From the NCBI RefSeq assembly GCF_029223485.1, contig NZ_JARHTP010000011.1, forward strand, positions 62,001 to 126,000: a stretch of 64,000 nt of DNA, in the 5' to 3' direction. This document shows, one piece after another, positions 43,220 to 51,599 of the stretch (its first letter is position 1; every line of letters begins with the position of its first letter). This DNA comes from Streptomyces coacervatus. Lineage in GTDB: Bacteria > Actinomycetota > Actinomycetes > Streptomycetales > Streptomycetaceae. A program made the translations under genes and the position numbers. A model generated the notes under the pieces. It was not told where the DNA came from. It saw nothing but the letters and a program-made list of their open reading frames with translations, and ran no database searches.

Positions 43220-44776
43220 TCAGATCCAGTTGAGGCTCCACAGCCGGAACACTCCGGTGCCGTCGTCCAGATACTGGCCGCCGCCGACGTCCTCGCTGCT
43301 CAGGACGTACTCCTTGCCCTGCCACAGCGGGATGACCGGCACGTCGTGGGCGACGTCCTGCTGGAGCGTGCTGAAGTCGGAGGCGGCGTCGGCGCGGTCG
43401 GCGTACTGCTGGCTGCCCCGAATCAGCTGGTCGACGGCCTTGTTGCTGTAGCCGGTGTTCATGGTGGAGCCGGTGCCGACGAGCGGGGCGCCGAAGGTGT
43501 CGGGGTCCGGGTAGTCGGCGACCCAGCCGACGGCGTACGCGTCCAGCTTCCCGGTCGCCCAGCGCTTCTGGAAGTCGGACCACTCGTAGCCCTTGACGGT
43601 CACCTTGAACAGGCCGCTCGACTCCAGCTGCTTCTTGATGGTCCCGGCCTCCTGCTCGGCGGAGGAGCGGCCCTTGCCGTAGCCGTAGGTGAAGCGGACC
43701 GGCAGCGTCACACCGGCCTCGGTGAGCAGGGCCTGCGCCTTCTTCGTGTCCTGCTTCGGATAGGCGTCGAAGAACGACGTGGTGTGACCGGTGATGCCCG
43801 TCGGGATCAGCGAGTACAGCGGGTCGACGGTCCCCTGGTACACCGTGGCGGCCAGCTGCTCCCGGTTGATCAGCCAGGCCATGGCCTGGCGGACCCTGAC
43901 GTCGTGCAGGGGCGCGCTCGCGCGGGTGTTGAGGTAGAGGTTGCGGGTCTCGGCGCTGTCGGACTCGTTGAGGCGCTGGTTCGGGTCGCTCGCGGAGAGC
44001 CCGGACAGGACCTTGGGCGGCAGCTGGCGGGAGGCGACGTCGATCTGCTTTGCGTTCCAGGCCTTGTCGAGGGCTTCCGAGTCGGCGTAGTAGAGCAGGT
44101 CGACGGGCCGGCCCGTCTTCTGGACGGCGCCCTTGTACTCGGTGTTCGGCGTGAGAGCCGCCTTCTTGCCCTTCGTATACGTGTCCAGCTCGTACGGGCC
44201 GGTGCCGTCGGCGCCGGGGTCGGTGCGCAGGCTGCGCTTCGGGTACTTGTGGCTGTCGACGATCGAGCCCGCCCCGGTGGCCACCTTGAACGGGAAGGTC
44301 GCGTCGGGCGAGGACAGATGGAAGGTGACGGTCAGGCCGTCCGCGTCGACCGAGCGGAGCGTGCTCAGCAGGGAGGACGGGCCGACGTCGGACTTGATCG
44401 CCTTGACCCGGTCGAAGGAGTACTTGACGTCCTCGGCGGTCATCGTGCGGCCACTGGGGAAGGTGAGACCCGCCCGCAACTTGCAGCGGTAGGTGGTCAG
44501 TTGGCTGTCCACGAAGTCACAGCTCCGGGCCGCGTCGGGCACCGGCGAGGCGCCACCCGGCTCGAAGGTCAGCAGTGACTGGAAAACGTTGCTGAACAAG
44601 GCCCAGGAGCCCGCGTCGTAGGCACCGGCCGGATCGAGCGAGGTGATCTCGTCCGTCGTGCCGACCTCGATGGTCTTGTCGGTGTTCTCCTGCGACGGCA
44701 GCAGCTGCCAGCCGCCGACTCCCACACCCGCCAGCACCAGCAGCGTCGCAAGAATCCGCATGCGAACCGAGCGCAT
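43220..44776 (-). CDS. Family 5 extracellular solute-binding protein (peptide/nickel type)
   Basis: 518 residues from ATG 44776, with GGAGGG upstream. An N-terminal signal anchor (ILATLLVLAGVGVGGWQLL) without a lipobox cysteine is followed by the SBP_bac_5 pattern (GTTDEITSLDPAGAYDAGSW, SGRTMTAEDVKYSFDRVKAI, HDVRVRQAMAWLINREQLAA, VGWVADYPDPDTFGAPLVG). It should deliver oligopeptides or similar cargo to an ABC importer. No permease or ATPase genes are adjacent, so it is an orphan binding protein. Confidence 0.87.
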   Translation of the reverse strand: MRSVRMRILATLLVLAGVGVGGWQLLPSQENTDKTIEVGTTDEITSLDPAGAYDAGSWALFSNVFQSLLTFEPGGASPVPDAARSCDFVDSQLTTYRCKLRAGLTFPSGRTMTAEDVKYSFDRVKAIKSDVGPSSLLSTLRSVDADGLTVTFHLSSPDATFPFKVATGAGSIVDSHKYPKRSLRTDPGADGTGPYELDTYTKGKKAALTPNTEYKGAVQKTGRPVDLLYYADSEALDKAWNAKQIDVASRQLPPKVLSGLSASDPNQRLNESDSAETRNLYLNTRASAPLHDVRVRQAMAWLINREQLAATVYQGTVDPLYSLIPTGITGHTTSFFDAYPKQDTKKAQALLTEAGVTLPVRFTYGYGKGRSSAEQEAGTIKKQLESSGLFKVTVKGYEWSDFQKRWATGKLDAYAVGWVADYPDPDTFGAPLVGTGSTMNTGYSNKAVDQLIRGSQQYADRADAASDFSTLQQDVAHDVPVIPLWQGKEYVLSSEDVGGGQYLDDGTGVFRLWSLNWI

Positions 44777-44994
44777 CGGTTGCCCTCCCCGGGCCCGGCG
44801 GGCCCCGCCCCACAGGCCACTCCCCTAGTGGCGCGGCTCACCTAATCACAGGAGTTTCACCTGACGGAAGAGGGGTTTGTTGAATTGAGAAAGAAGTTAC
44901 CGCAAGGGGTTTCCGCCAGGTTTCACAGGGCTCGCACAGGGTCTGCGGGGGATGGTTTCGGCCAGCGGTTTCTACGGAGCCCACGGGGCCGGGC

Positions 44995-46239
44995 TCAGGC
45001 CTGCGTCGACGCCAGTTCGATCACCGTGATGTCCGACGGTGCGCCCACGCGCGTCGGCGGCCCCCAGGCGCCCGCGCCCCGGCTGACATAGAGCTGCGTG
45101 TCGCCGTAGCGTTCCAGGCCCGCGACGGTCGGGTTGGCGGCGGCCGCGATGAAGTTGCCGGGCCAGAGCTGGCCGCCGTGGGTGTGGCCGGAGAGCTGGA
45201 GGTCGACGCCGTGTCTGACGGCGTCGTGGATCTGGACCGGCTGGTGGGCGAGGAGCACACACGCGCGTGCCGTGTCCCGGTCACCGAGCGCCTTGGTGAA
45301 GTCGGGGCCCTGGCCCTCGCTCTCGCCCGCGATGTCGTTGACCCCGGCGAGGTCGAACCACGGCAGCTCCGTCCGGGCGTTCTCCAGCGGATGCAGCCCG
45401 AGCCGCCGTACCTCCTCCACCCACTGCTTCGCGCCGGAGAAGTACTCGTGGTTGCCGGTGACGAAGTACGAGGGCGCCTTGAGCTGCGACAGCGGTGCCG
45501 CCGCCGGGCCCAGGTTCTTCACGCTGCCGTCCACCAGGTCGCCGACGACCGCCACGATGTCCGGCCGGGTGGAGTTGATCGTGTCGACGACCTTCTGCGC
45601 GAAGCCCCGGCCGAGGGTCGGGCCCAGGTGGATGTCGCTGACCACAGCGATGCGGTAGCCGTGCGCCGCGCGCGGGAGCTTGGCCAGCGGCACGGTGACG
45701 CGCTTCACGCTCGGGCCGCGCAGCACGCCGTACGTGCCGTACCCCACCGTCCCCACGGCGGCAGCGGCGGCGGCACCTGCGACGACGCGGGAGACGAAGA
45801 GGCGGCGCGAGGGCTCGGGCTCCGGGGTCGGTGCGGATTCGGGCTCCGGCGGCTGTGGCGGGACGGATCCCGCCGGTACCGGCTGTGTCTGCGGTACGGC
45901 CGCCGAGGCGCGCGCCCGCCGTTCCAGCAGGCGGCGCAGCAGGGGTCGTACGACCTCGCCCGCCACCACGGCCAGCAGCAGATAGATCGACAGGGCGAGC
46001 CACAGGAAGCCGGGCCAGGCCATGACCTGCTGCAGCCAGAAGGGCGCGCCCGCGCGCTCGCCTGCGACGGCCCCGACCGCCAGCACCCAGCCGCCCGCGA
46101 TCACCACCGCGCCTGCGCGGCGCGCGGGGCCCGGGCCCCGTGTCGTGTCACGGAACAGACGGCGCCACAGGTACCAGTTGCCCGCGACGAGAACACCGAG
46201 CGCGAGGAGCGCGAATACCCCGAAGACGACGATGCGCAC
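44995..46239 (-). CDS. Membrane-anchored metallophosphoesterase
   Basis: 414 residues. Three or four N-terminal membrane helices and a Pro/Glu linker precede a twin-arginine-like stretch (SRRLFVSRVVAG). The calcineurin-type domain then carries all metal motifs: VSDIHLGP, VGDLVDG, TGNHEYF, LLAHQP and LSGHTHGGQ. It resembles YkuE-like enzymes with an exported active site. Substrate unknown; lipid or nucleotide phosphodiesters are typical. Confidence 0.9.
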   Translation of the reverse strand: MRIVVFGVFALLALGVLVAGNWYLWRRLFRDTTRGPGPARRAGAVVIAGGWVLAVGAVAGERAGAPFWLQQVMAWPGFLWLALSIYLLLAVVAGEVVRPLLRRLLERRARASAAVPQTQPVPAGSVPPQPPEPESAPTPEPEPSRRLFVSRVVAGAAAAAAVGTVGYGTYGVLRGPSVKRVTVPLAKLPRAAHGYRIAVVSDIHLGPTLGRGFAQKVVDTINSTRPDIVAVVGDLVDGSVKNLGPAAAPLSQLKAPSYFVTGNHEYFSGAKQWVEEVRRLGLHPLENARTELPWFDLAGVNDIAGESEGQGPDFTKALGDRDTARACVLLAHQPVQIHDAVRHGVDLQLSGHTHGGQLWPGNFIAAAANPTVAGLERYGDTQLYVSRGAGAWGPPTRVGAPSDITVIELASTQA

Positions 46240-46289
46240 CGTGCCGAGACCCCCGTTGCCGGATCTGCCGTTTGTGTGTATTTGCCGGG

Positions 46290-46529
46290 CTATGAGGTCT
46301 GGCGCAAAGCACGCAGTCCGCGCAACCCGATGCCCCCGATGACCGTCCCCAATACGAAGGAGACGACGGCGAGCGTCAGATGCACCCAGAAGTACGCCGT
46401 CGGGTGACCGTTGTCGAACGCGAGCCCGCTGCCGTCCTTGATGAGATTTTTAACGAAAGTGACCCAGATGACCCAACTCCACACTCCGAAGGCGAGCAGG
46501 AACCAGGAGACCGGGCGGCTGAGCTTCAT
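46290..46529 (-). CDS. SCO4848-type small membrane protein
   Basis: 79 residues from ATG 46529. Two membrane helices (SWFLLAFGVWSWVIWVTFV and FWVHLTLAVVSFVLGTVIG) separated by a short loop (FDNGHPTAY). The position next to the D-Ala-D-Ala carboxypeptidase matches, from memory, that of SCO4848 in S. coelicolor. Function unknown. Confidence 0.8.
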   Translation of the reverse strand: MKLSRPVSWFLLAFGVWSWVIWVTFVKNLIKDGSGLAFDNGHPTAYFWVHLTLAVVSFVLGTVIGGIGLRGLRALRQTS

Positions 46530-46620
46530 GCCTTCAGTATCGCCGCCGCGCATCCGGCTCCGTGCCCGGGGTGGGGTGGGAGGCGGGACTTCACGCCCGG
46601 TGGCATGTACGTTCTCGTCC

Positions 46621-47901
46621 GTGTCCGCTCCCAAGAAGACCGTCAGGCGATCCCTGCTGGTCACCTCCGCCGTCCTGTCCTCGGTCGCACTGACCGCGCC
46701 CGTCTCCTTCGCAGCCCCGGGCCCGTCCACGAATCCCTCGCCGAGTCCGTCGGTCACTCCCCCCGCGGACATGTCGTCCGTGGGCGGCGCCCGTCTCGGG
46801 CAGTCGGGCACACAGGCCGATCTGGGCAGCGGCGCCCCCGTGCTCCCCAAGGACATCACCGCGCGCTCCTGGATCGTCGCCGACGCCGAGTCGGGCGAGG
46901 TGCTCGCCGCGCACAACGCGCACTGGCGGCTGCCTCCGGCGAGCACGATGAAGATGCTGTTCGCGGACACCGTGCTGCCGAAGTTCCCGAGGACCGAGAA
47001 GCACAAGGTCGCGCCCTCCGACCTGGCGGGCATGGGCGCCGGATCCAGCATGGTGGGGATAAAGGACGGCGAGACGTACACGGTCCGCGACCTGTGGCTC
47101 GGCGTCTTCCTGCGCTCGGGCAACGACGCCGTGCATGTGCTGTCGGCGATGAACGACGGCGTCGACAACACCGTCAAGGAGATGAACGAACACGCCGAGG
47201 AGCTCCAGGCCCTCGACACACACGTGGTCACGCCCGACGGCTACGACGCCCCGGAGCAGGTCTCGTCCGCCTACGACCTGACGCTGTTCGCCCGCTCCGG
47301 GCTGCAGAAGAAGGACTTCCGCGAGTACTGCTCGACGGTGCGGACCGAGTTCCCCGGCGAGACGAAGAAGGACAAGAAAGGCAAGTCGGTCCGCGAGTCC
47401 TTCGAGATCCAGAACACCAACCGGCTGCTGGCCGGCGACTCCGACGTCTCCGTCTACCAGGGCATCGCGGGCGTCAAGAACGGCAACACGACGAACGCGG
47501 GCGCGACCTTCACCGGCGTCGCCGAGCGCAACGGCAGGGTGCTGCTCGTCACCGTCATGCACCCGGAGAAGAACGAGCACAACGAGGTCTACAAGGAGAC
47601 CGCCAAGCTCTTCGACTGGGGCTTCAAGGCCTCCGGGAAGGCGCGGCCGGTGGGTGAGCTGGTGCCGCCGAGGAGCGCCGCGCAGTCGAGCGCCCAGCCC
47701 GGCGGGAAGGCCTCGGCGGGCGGGACCGGCAAGGCGTCCGGCTCACCCGTGGCGAGCGCCTCGGCCGCGGGCCGCTCCGGCGGCATGGGGGTCGCCGTCG
47801 CCATAAGCGGTGGGGTGCTGGTGCTGCTCGCGGCGGCCGCGTTCCTGGTCAACCGCCGCTGGCCGCTGCCGGATCTGGTACGTCGCCGGTCCCGTCCGTG
47901 A
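46621..47901 (+). CDS. Serine-type D-alanyl-D-alanine carboxypeptidase (S11)
   Basis: 426 residues from GTG 46621. Signal peptide (SLLVTSAVLSSVALTAPVSF), then the penicillin-binding triad: STMK in LPPASTMKML (Ser near 107), SGN (near 166) and the KNG-type motif in AGVKNGNTTNAG. A Ser/Ala/Gly-rich stretch leads to a C-terminal membrane anchor (GVAVAISGGVLVLLAAAAFL) and a basic tail. It trims the last D-Ala of peptidoglycan stem peptides outside the membrane. Its 3' end overlaps the convergent YihY gene by 53 nt. Confidence 0.9.
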   Translation: MSAPKKTVRRSLLVTSAVLSSVALTAPVSFAAPGPSTNPSPSPSVTPPADMSSVGGARLGQSGTQADLGSGAPVLPKDITARSWIVADAESGEVLAAHNAHWRLPPASTMKMLFADTVLPKFPRTEKHKVAPSDLAGMGAGSSMVGIKDGETYTVRDLWLGVFLRSGNDAVHVLSAMNDGVDNTVKEMNEHAEELQALDTHVVTPDGYDAPEQVSSAYDLTLFARSGLQKKDFREYCSTVRTEFPGETKKDKKGKSVRESFEIQNTNRLLAGDSDVSVYQGIAGVKNGNTTNAGATFTGVAERNGRVLLVTVMHPEKNEHNEVYKETAKLFDWGFKASGKARPVGELVPPRSAAQSSAQPGGKASAGGTGKASGSPVASASAAGRSGGMGVAVAISGGVLVLLAAAAFLVNRRWPLPDLVRRRSRP

Positions 47902-48838
47902 GCTCTTCCGCGGGGCCGCGCTCGGCCCCCTCGTCCGCCTCGGCCCCCTCGTCCGCCTGAGCCTGCTCATCCTGCTCACCGCCCTCGCTCTGCTCGCTCT
48001 GCGTCGCCGTCCACGCGGCGCAGAACAGGACCAGCTTCGCCGTGAAGTTGATCCACAGCAGCAGGGCCACGGGCACGCCGAACGCGCCGTACATGCTCTT
48101 CCCCGCCACGCCCTGCATATAGCCGCTCAGCAGCGTCTTCAGCAGCTCGAAGCCGACCGCGCCGATCAGCGCGGCGACCGTCAGACGGCGGCGCGGCGGT
48201 TCGACGCCGGGCAGCAGCGTGAGGACGTACAGAAGCAGCAGGAAGTCGGCGAGCACGGCGACGGCGAACGCGGCGATGTGCAGCAGGATGCCGCCCCAGC
48301 CGCCGTTCTCGATGCCCAGCTGCCTGGTGATCCAGCCGACCATCGCGGAGGCGATGGTGGAGATGGCGAGCGTGACGAGCACGGCGCCGCCGAGACCGAC
48401 GAGGATGCCCAGGTCCTTGACCTTGCGCAGGACGGGGTTCTCCGCCTGATCGGGCAGCTCCCACACCGCACGCAGGCACTCGCGCATCGAACCGGCCCAG
48501 CCGATGCCGGTGACCAGCAGCAAGGCGCCCGCAATCAGCCCGATGGTGCCGGCGTTCTGGACCAGGCTCTGGACGTCGAGCCGGTCGGAGATGCCGGGCA
48601 CCTGCTCGGCGATCTTGTTCTGCAGGTCGTTCTGCTGTTGCTTGCTGAGCGTGGCGGCGGCGATCGCGGCGGCCACGGTGAGCAGCGGAAACAGCGCGAC
48701 GAAGCTGGTGAAGGTCATCGCGGCGGCCAGCCTGGTCCACTTCACCCGGTCCAGACGTTCGTACGACCGCCACGCGTGCGTGAGCATCAGGCGCGCCACC
48801 AGCGGCCCGACGACGGGGAGCTTCTTCAGCCAGTCCAT
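47849..48838 (-). CDS. YihY/BrkB family inner-membrane protein
   Basis: 329 residues from ATG 48838 (MDWLKKLPVVGPLV); the frame is open further upstream to 48934. It has six hydrophobic segments and family stretches AAAMTFTSFVALFPLLTVAA, WAGSMRECLRAVW and GFELLKTLLSGYMQG. The last 40 residues are very acidic (QADEGAEADEGAERGPAEEL). Once annotated as RNase BN, the family is now regarded as a membrane protein of unknown transport role. Confidence 0.88.
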   Translation of the reverse strand: MDWLKKLPVVGPLVARLMLTHAWRSYERLDRVKWTRLAAAMTFTSFVALFPLLTVAAAIAAATLSKQQQNDLQNKIAEQVPGISDRLDVQSLVQNAGTIGLIAGALLLVTGIGWAGSMRECLRAVWELPDQAENPVLRKVKDLGILVGLGGAVLVTLAISTIASAMVGWITRQLGIENGGWGGILLHIAAFAVAVLADFLLLLYVLTLLPGVEPPRRRLTVAALIGAVGFELLKTLLSGYMQGVAGKSMYGAFGVPVALLLWINFTAKLVLFCAAWTATQSEQSEGGEQDEQAQADEGAEADEGAERGPAEELTDGTGDVPDPAAASGG

Positions 48839-48957
48839 GATCAGACCCTGCCCCAGGTAGGGAAGACCAATGTGCGAGTACCCCGAAAGTGCAGGACAGT
48901 GGGGGCCACGGTAGCGGTTCCGCGAGTCGGTCATAAAGGGGCGATACGGTCAGTTTC

Positions 48958-49725
48958 ATGGCTGCCGACACCGCTCCGGTCCTGTCCCTCCCCCAGTCCC
49001 TGCTCGTCCTCGGCGGTACGTCCGAGATCGCGCTCGCCACCGCACGCCGTCTCATCGCCCGCCGCACGCGCACGGTGTGGCTCGCGGGACGCCCCTCGCC
49101 CGCCCTGGAACAGGCCGCGGAGCAGCTGCGCGGCCATGGCGCCGACGTGCACACCGTCGCCTTCGACGCGCTCGATCCCGACTCCCACGAGACGGGCCTC
49201 GGCAAGGTCTTCGCGGAGAGCGACGTCGACATGGTGCTGCTCGCCTTCGGCATCCTCGGCGACCAGGCGATCGACGAGCGCGAACCGGCCTCGGCGGTGC
49301 GCGTCGCGCAGACCAACTACACGGGCGCGGTGTCGGCGGCCCTGGTGAGCGCAACCGCGCTGCAGGCGCAGGGCCACGGCTCGCTGGTGGTGCTCTCCTC
49401 CGTGGCCGGCGAGCGCGCCCGCCGCAGCGACTTCATCTACGGCTCCAGCAAGGCCGGCCTGGACGCCTTCGCGCAGGGCCTGGGCGACGCGCTGCACGGC
49501 ACGGGCGTGCACGTCATGGTCGTACGCCCCGGATTCGTACGGTCGAAGATGACCGCCGCCCTTGAGGAGGCGCCGTTCACGACGACTCCGGAGGCGGTCG
49601 CCACGGCCGTCGAACTGGGGCTGCGGCGGCGCTCGGAGACCGTGTGGGTGCCCGGCACGCTGCGCGTGGTGATGTCGGCGCTGCGGCACCTTCCGCGCGG
49701 GGTGTACCGGCGGCTGCCCCTGTAG
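48958..49725 (+). CDS. Short-chain dehydrogenase, decaprenylphosphoryl-2-keto-ribose reductase (DprE2)-like
   Basis: 255 residues. The NAD(P)-binding start reads LLVLGGTSEIALATARRL rather than the common TGxxxGIG, as in DprE2 relatives. The catalytic Ser and YxxSK are visible (VVLSSVAGERARRSDFIYGS, then SKAGLDAF). PGFVRSKMT follows. DprE2 reduces the keto intermediate on the way to decaprenylphosphoryl-arabinose; no dprE1 is in the window, so the substrate in this organism is uncertain. Confidence 0.82.
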   Translation: MAADTAPVLSLPQSLLVLGGTSEIALATARRLIARRTRTVWLAGRPSPALEQAAEQLRGHGADVHTVAFDALDPDSHETGLGKVFAESDVDMVLLAFGILGDQAIDEREPASAVRVAQTNYTGAVSAALVSATALQAQGHGSLVVLSSVAGERARRSDFIYGSSKAGLDAFAQGLGDALHGTGVHVMVVRPGFVRSKMTAALEEAPFTTTPEAVATAVELGLRRRSETVWVPGTLRVVMSALRHLPRGVYRRLPL

Positions 49726-50304
49726 CTACCGGGTGGGCAGGGAGCCGTGCTCCACATGCCCCGCCTGCGGCGGCACCACCGAGCCCCCGAAGGTGTACTC
49801 CCGCAGCTTGCGCCAGACGCCGTCCGCGCCCTGCTCGTAGAGGGCGAAGCCGTTGCAGGGCCAGCCGGCCTCGTAGCCGGCGAGTTCCTCGAAGGCGCGG
49901 TCCATCGCCTCGTCGTCGATGCCGTGCGCCACGGTGACATGCGGGTGGTACGGGAACTGCAGTTCGCGCGGGACCGGGCCGGCGGGGTCGCGGAGCTGCT
50001 TCTGCAGCCAGGTGCAGTCCTCGGCGCCCTCGGCGACCCGTACGTAGACGACGGGTGACAGGGGCCGGAAGGTGCCGGTGCCGGACAGCCGCATCGGGAA
50101 CGGCCGGCCGGTCGCGGCGACCTCGGTCAGATGCGCCTCGACGGCCGCCAGGTCGCCGCCGTCGACCTCCGTCGGCGGCAGCAGGGTGACATGCGTGGGG
50201 ATGCCGTGAGCAGCGGCGTCGCCGAAGCCCGCGCGCAGCTGTTGGAGCAGGCTGCCGTAAGGCTCCGGGACCGCGATCGACACGCCGATCGTTACGGTCC
50301 CCAC
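49726..50304 (-). CDS. 2'-5' RNA ligase family (2H phosphoesterase) protein
   Basis: 192 residues from GTG 50304. Both HxT motifs of the 2H fold are visible (GIPTHVTLLPPTEV and FPYHPHVTVAHG). The family hydrolyses or ligates 2'-5' or cyclic phosphates in RNA. The stop codon directly abuts the stop of the convergent SDR gene. Confidence 0.88.
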   Translation of the reverse strand: MGTVTIGVSIAVPEPYGSLLQQLRAGFGDAAAHGIPTHVTLLPPTEVDGGDLAAVEAHLTEVAATGRPFPMRLSGTGTFRPLSPVVYVRVAEGAEDCTWLQKQLRDPAGPVPRELQFPYHPHVTVAHGIDDEAMDRAFEELAGYEAGWPCNGFALYEQGADGVWRKLREYTFGGSVVPPQAGHVEHGSLPTR

Positions 50305-50441
50305 GTCGTCTCCTGTCGTCGTGACGGGTCGGTCTGTCAGCCGTCGGCTATCGACTGTACGGCCACGGCTGTGCTGCGGGCAGGCGCAACCATAGTGATG
50401 TGCAGCGCTCTGCCGGTGGTACGTGTGTTCGGTGATGTACG

Positions 50442-51455
50442 TCAGTGCTTGGCGGGCAGGAAGCCGACCTTGTCGTATGCCTGGGAGAGGGTCTCGGCGG
50501 CGACGGCACGGGCCTTCTCCGCGCCCTTGGCCAGGATCGAGTCGAGCGTCTCCGAGTCGTCCAGGTACTGCTGGGTGCGCTCCCGGAAGGGCGTCACGAA
50601 CTCGACCATGACCTCGGCGAGGTCCGTCTTGAGCGCGCCGTACATCTTGCCCTCGTACTCCTGCTCCAGCTCGGCGACCGACTTGCCGGTGAGGGTCGAG
50701 TAGATGGTGAGCAGGTTGCTGACGCCCGGCTTGTTCTCGGCGTCGTAGCGGATGACGGTGTCGGTGTCGGTGACCGCGCTCTTGACCTTCTTCGCGGTGA
50801 CCTTGGGGTCGTCGAGGAGGTTGATGAGGCCCTTCGGCGTGGACGCCGACTTGCTCATCTTGATCGACGGGTCCTGCAGGTCGTAGATCTTGGCCGTCTC
50901 CTTGAGGATGTACGGCTTCGGGATGATGAAGGTCTGGCCGAAGCGGCCGTTGAAGCGCTCGGCGAGGTCGCGGGTGAGCTCGACGTGCTGGCGCTGGTCC
51001 TCGCCGACCGGGACCTCGTTGGCCTGGTACAGCAGGATGTCGGCGACCTGGAGGACCGGGTAGGTGAACAGGCCGACGGAGGCGCGGTCGGCGCCCTGCC
51101 TGGCGGCCTTGTCCTTGAACTGGGTCATGCGGGACGCCTCGCCGAACCCGGTGAGGCAGTTCATGACCCAGGCCAGCTGGGCGTGCTCGGGGACATGGCT
51201 CTGGACGAAGAGTGTGCAGCGCTCGGGGTCGAGACCGGCCGCGAGCAGCTGGGCGGCGGCGAGCCGGGTGTTCGCGCGCAGCTCCGCCGGGTCCTGGGGA
51301 ACCGTGATGGCGTGCAGGTCGACGACCATGTAGAACGCGTCGTGGGTCTCCTGCAGGGCCACCCACTGGCGGACGGCGCCGAGGTAGTTGCCGAGGTGGA
51401 ACGAGCCTGCGGTGGGCTGGATTCCGGAGAGCACGCGGGGTCGGTCAGAAGCCAT
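50442..51455 (-). CDS. trpS: Tryptophan--tRNA ligase
   Basis: 337 residues from ATG 51455 (MASDRPRV; ATG 51464 would add three). Class I signatures: HIGH-like GSFHLGNYLGA and KMSKS in SIKMSKSASTPKG. Trp-binding and dimer regions read normally (GEDQRQHVELTRDLAERFN). It charges tRNA-Trp. From position this is the counterpart of the housekeeping enzyme at SCO4839, not the indolmycin-resistant paralogue; that assignment relies on memory. Confidence 0.95.
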   Translation of the reverse strand: MASDRPRVLSGIQPTAGSFHLGNYLGAVRQWVALQETHDAFYMVVDLHAITVPQDPAELRANTRLAAAQLLAAGLDPERCTLFVQSHVPEHAQLAWVMNCLTGFGEASRMTQFKDKAARQGADRASVGLFTYPVLQVADILLYQANEVPVGEDQRQHVELTRDLAERFNGRFGQTFIIPKPYILKETAKIYDLQDPSIKMSKSASTPKGLINLLDDPKVTAKKVKSAVTDTDTVIRYDAENKPGVSNLLTIYSTLTGKSVAELEQEYEGKMYGALKTDLAEVMVEFVTPFRERTQQYLDDSETLDSILAKGAEKARAVAAETLSQAYDKVGFLPAKH

Positions 51456-51520
51456 GCTCACCATTCTCTCAGAGGTGGGGAGTGGTTTCGGAGCGCGGGG
51501 GACTGCGGGCCGGTGGGGGC

Positions 51521-51571
51521 CGTTCGCGCCCCGCGGCGGAGCCGCAAATGAATGCGGCCCCGCGCCCCTTT
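51521..51571 (-). repeat. Intergenic GC-rich repeat, copy 5
   Basis: Read on the minus strand it starts AAAGGGGCGCGGGGCCGCAT and continues TTTGCGGCTCCGCCGCGGGG, CGCGA. It lies about 30 nt past the glyA stop and before trpS, oriented with glyA. It has the same left half and mini-hairpin as copies 1, 3 and 4. Confidence 0.82.
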
Positions 51572-51599
51572 CAAGGGCGCTGCCCCTGACCGGCGCCGA

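Noticed and set aside
47849..47901. 53-nt overlap of the carboxypeptidase and YihY genes as a possible annotation error
   Set aside because: Both frames are well supported to their ends; convergent 3' overlaps of this size occur in dense genomes.
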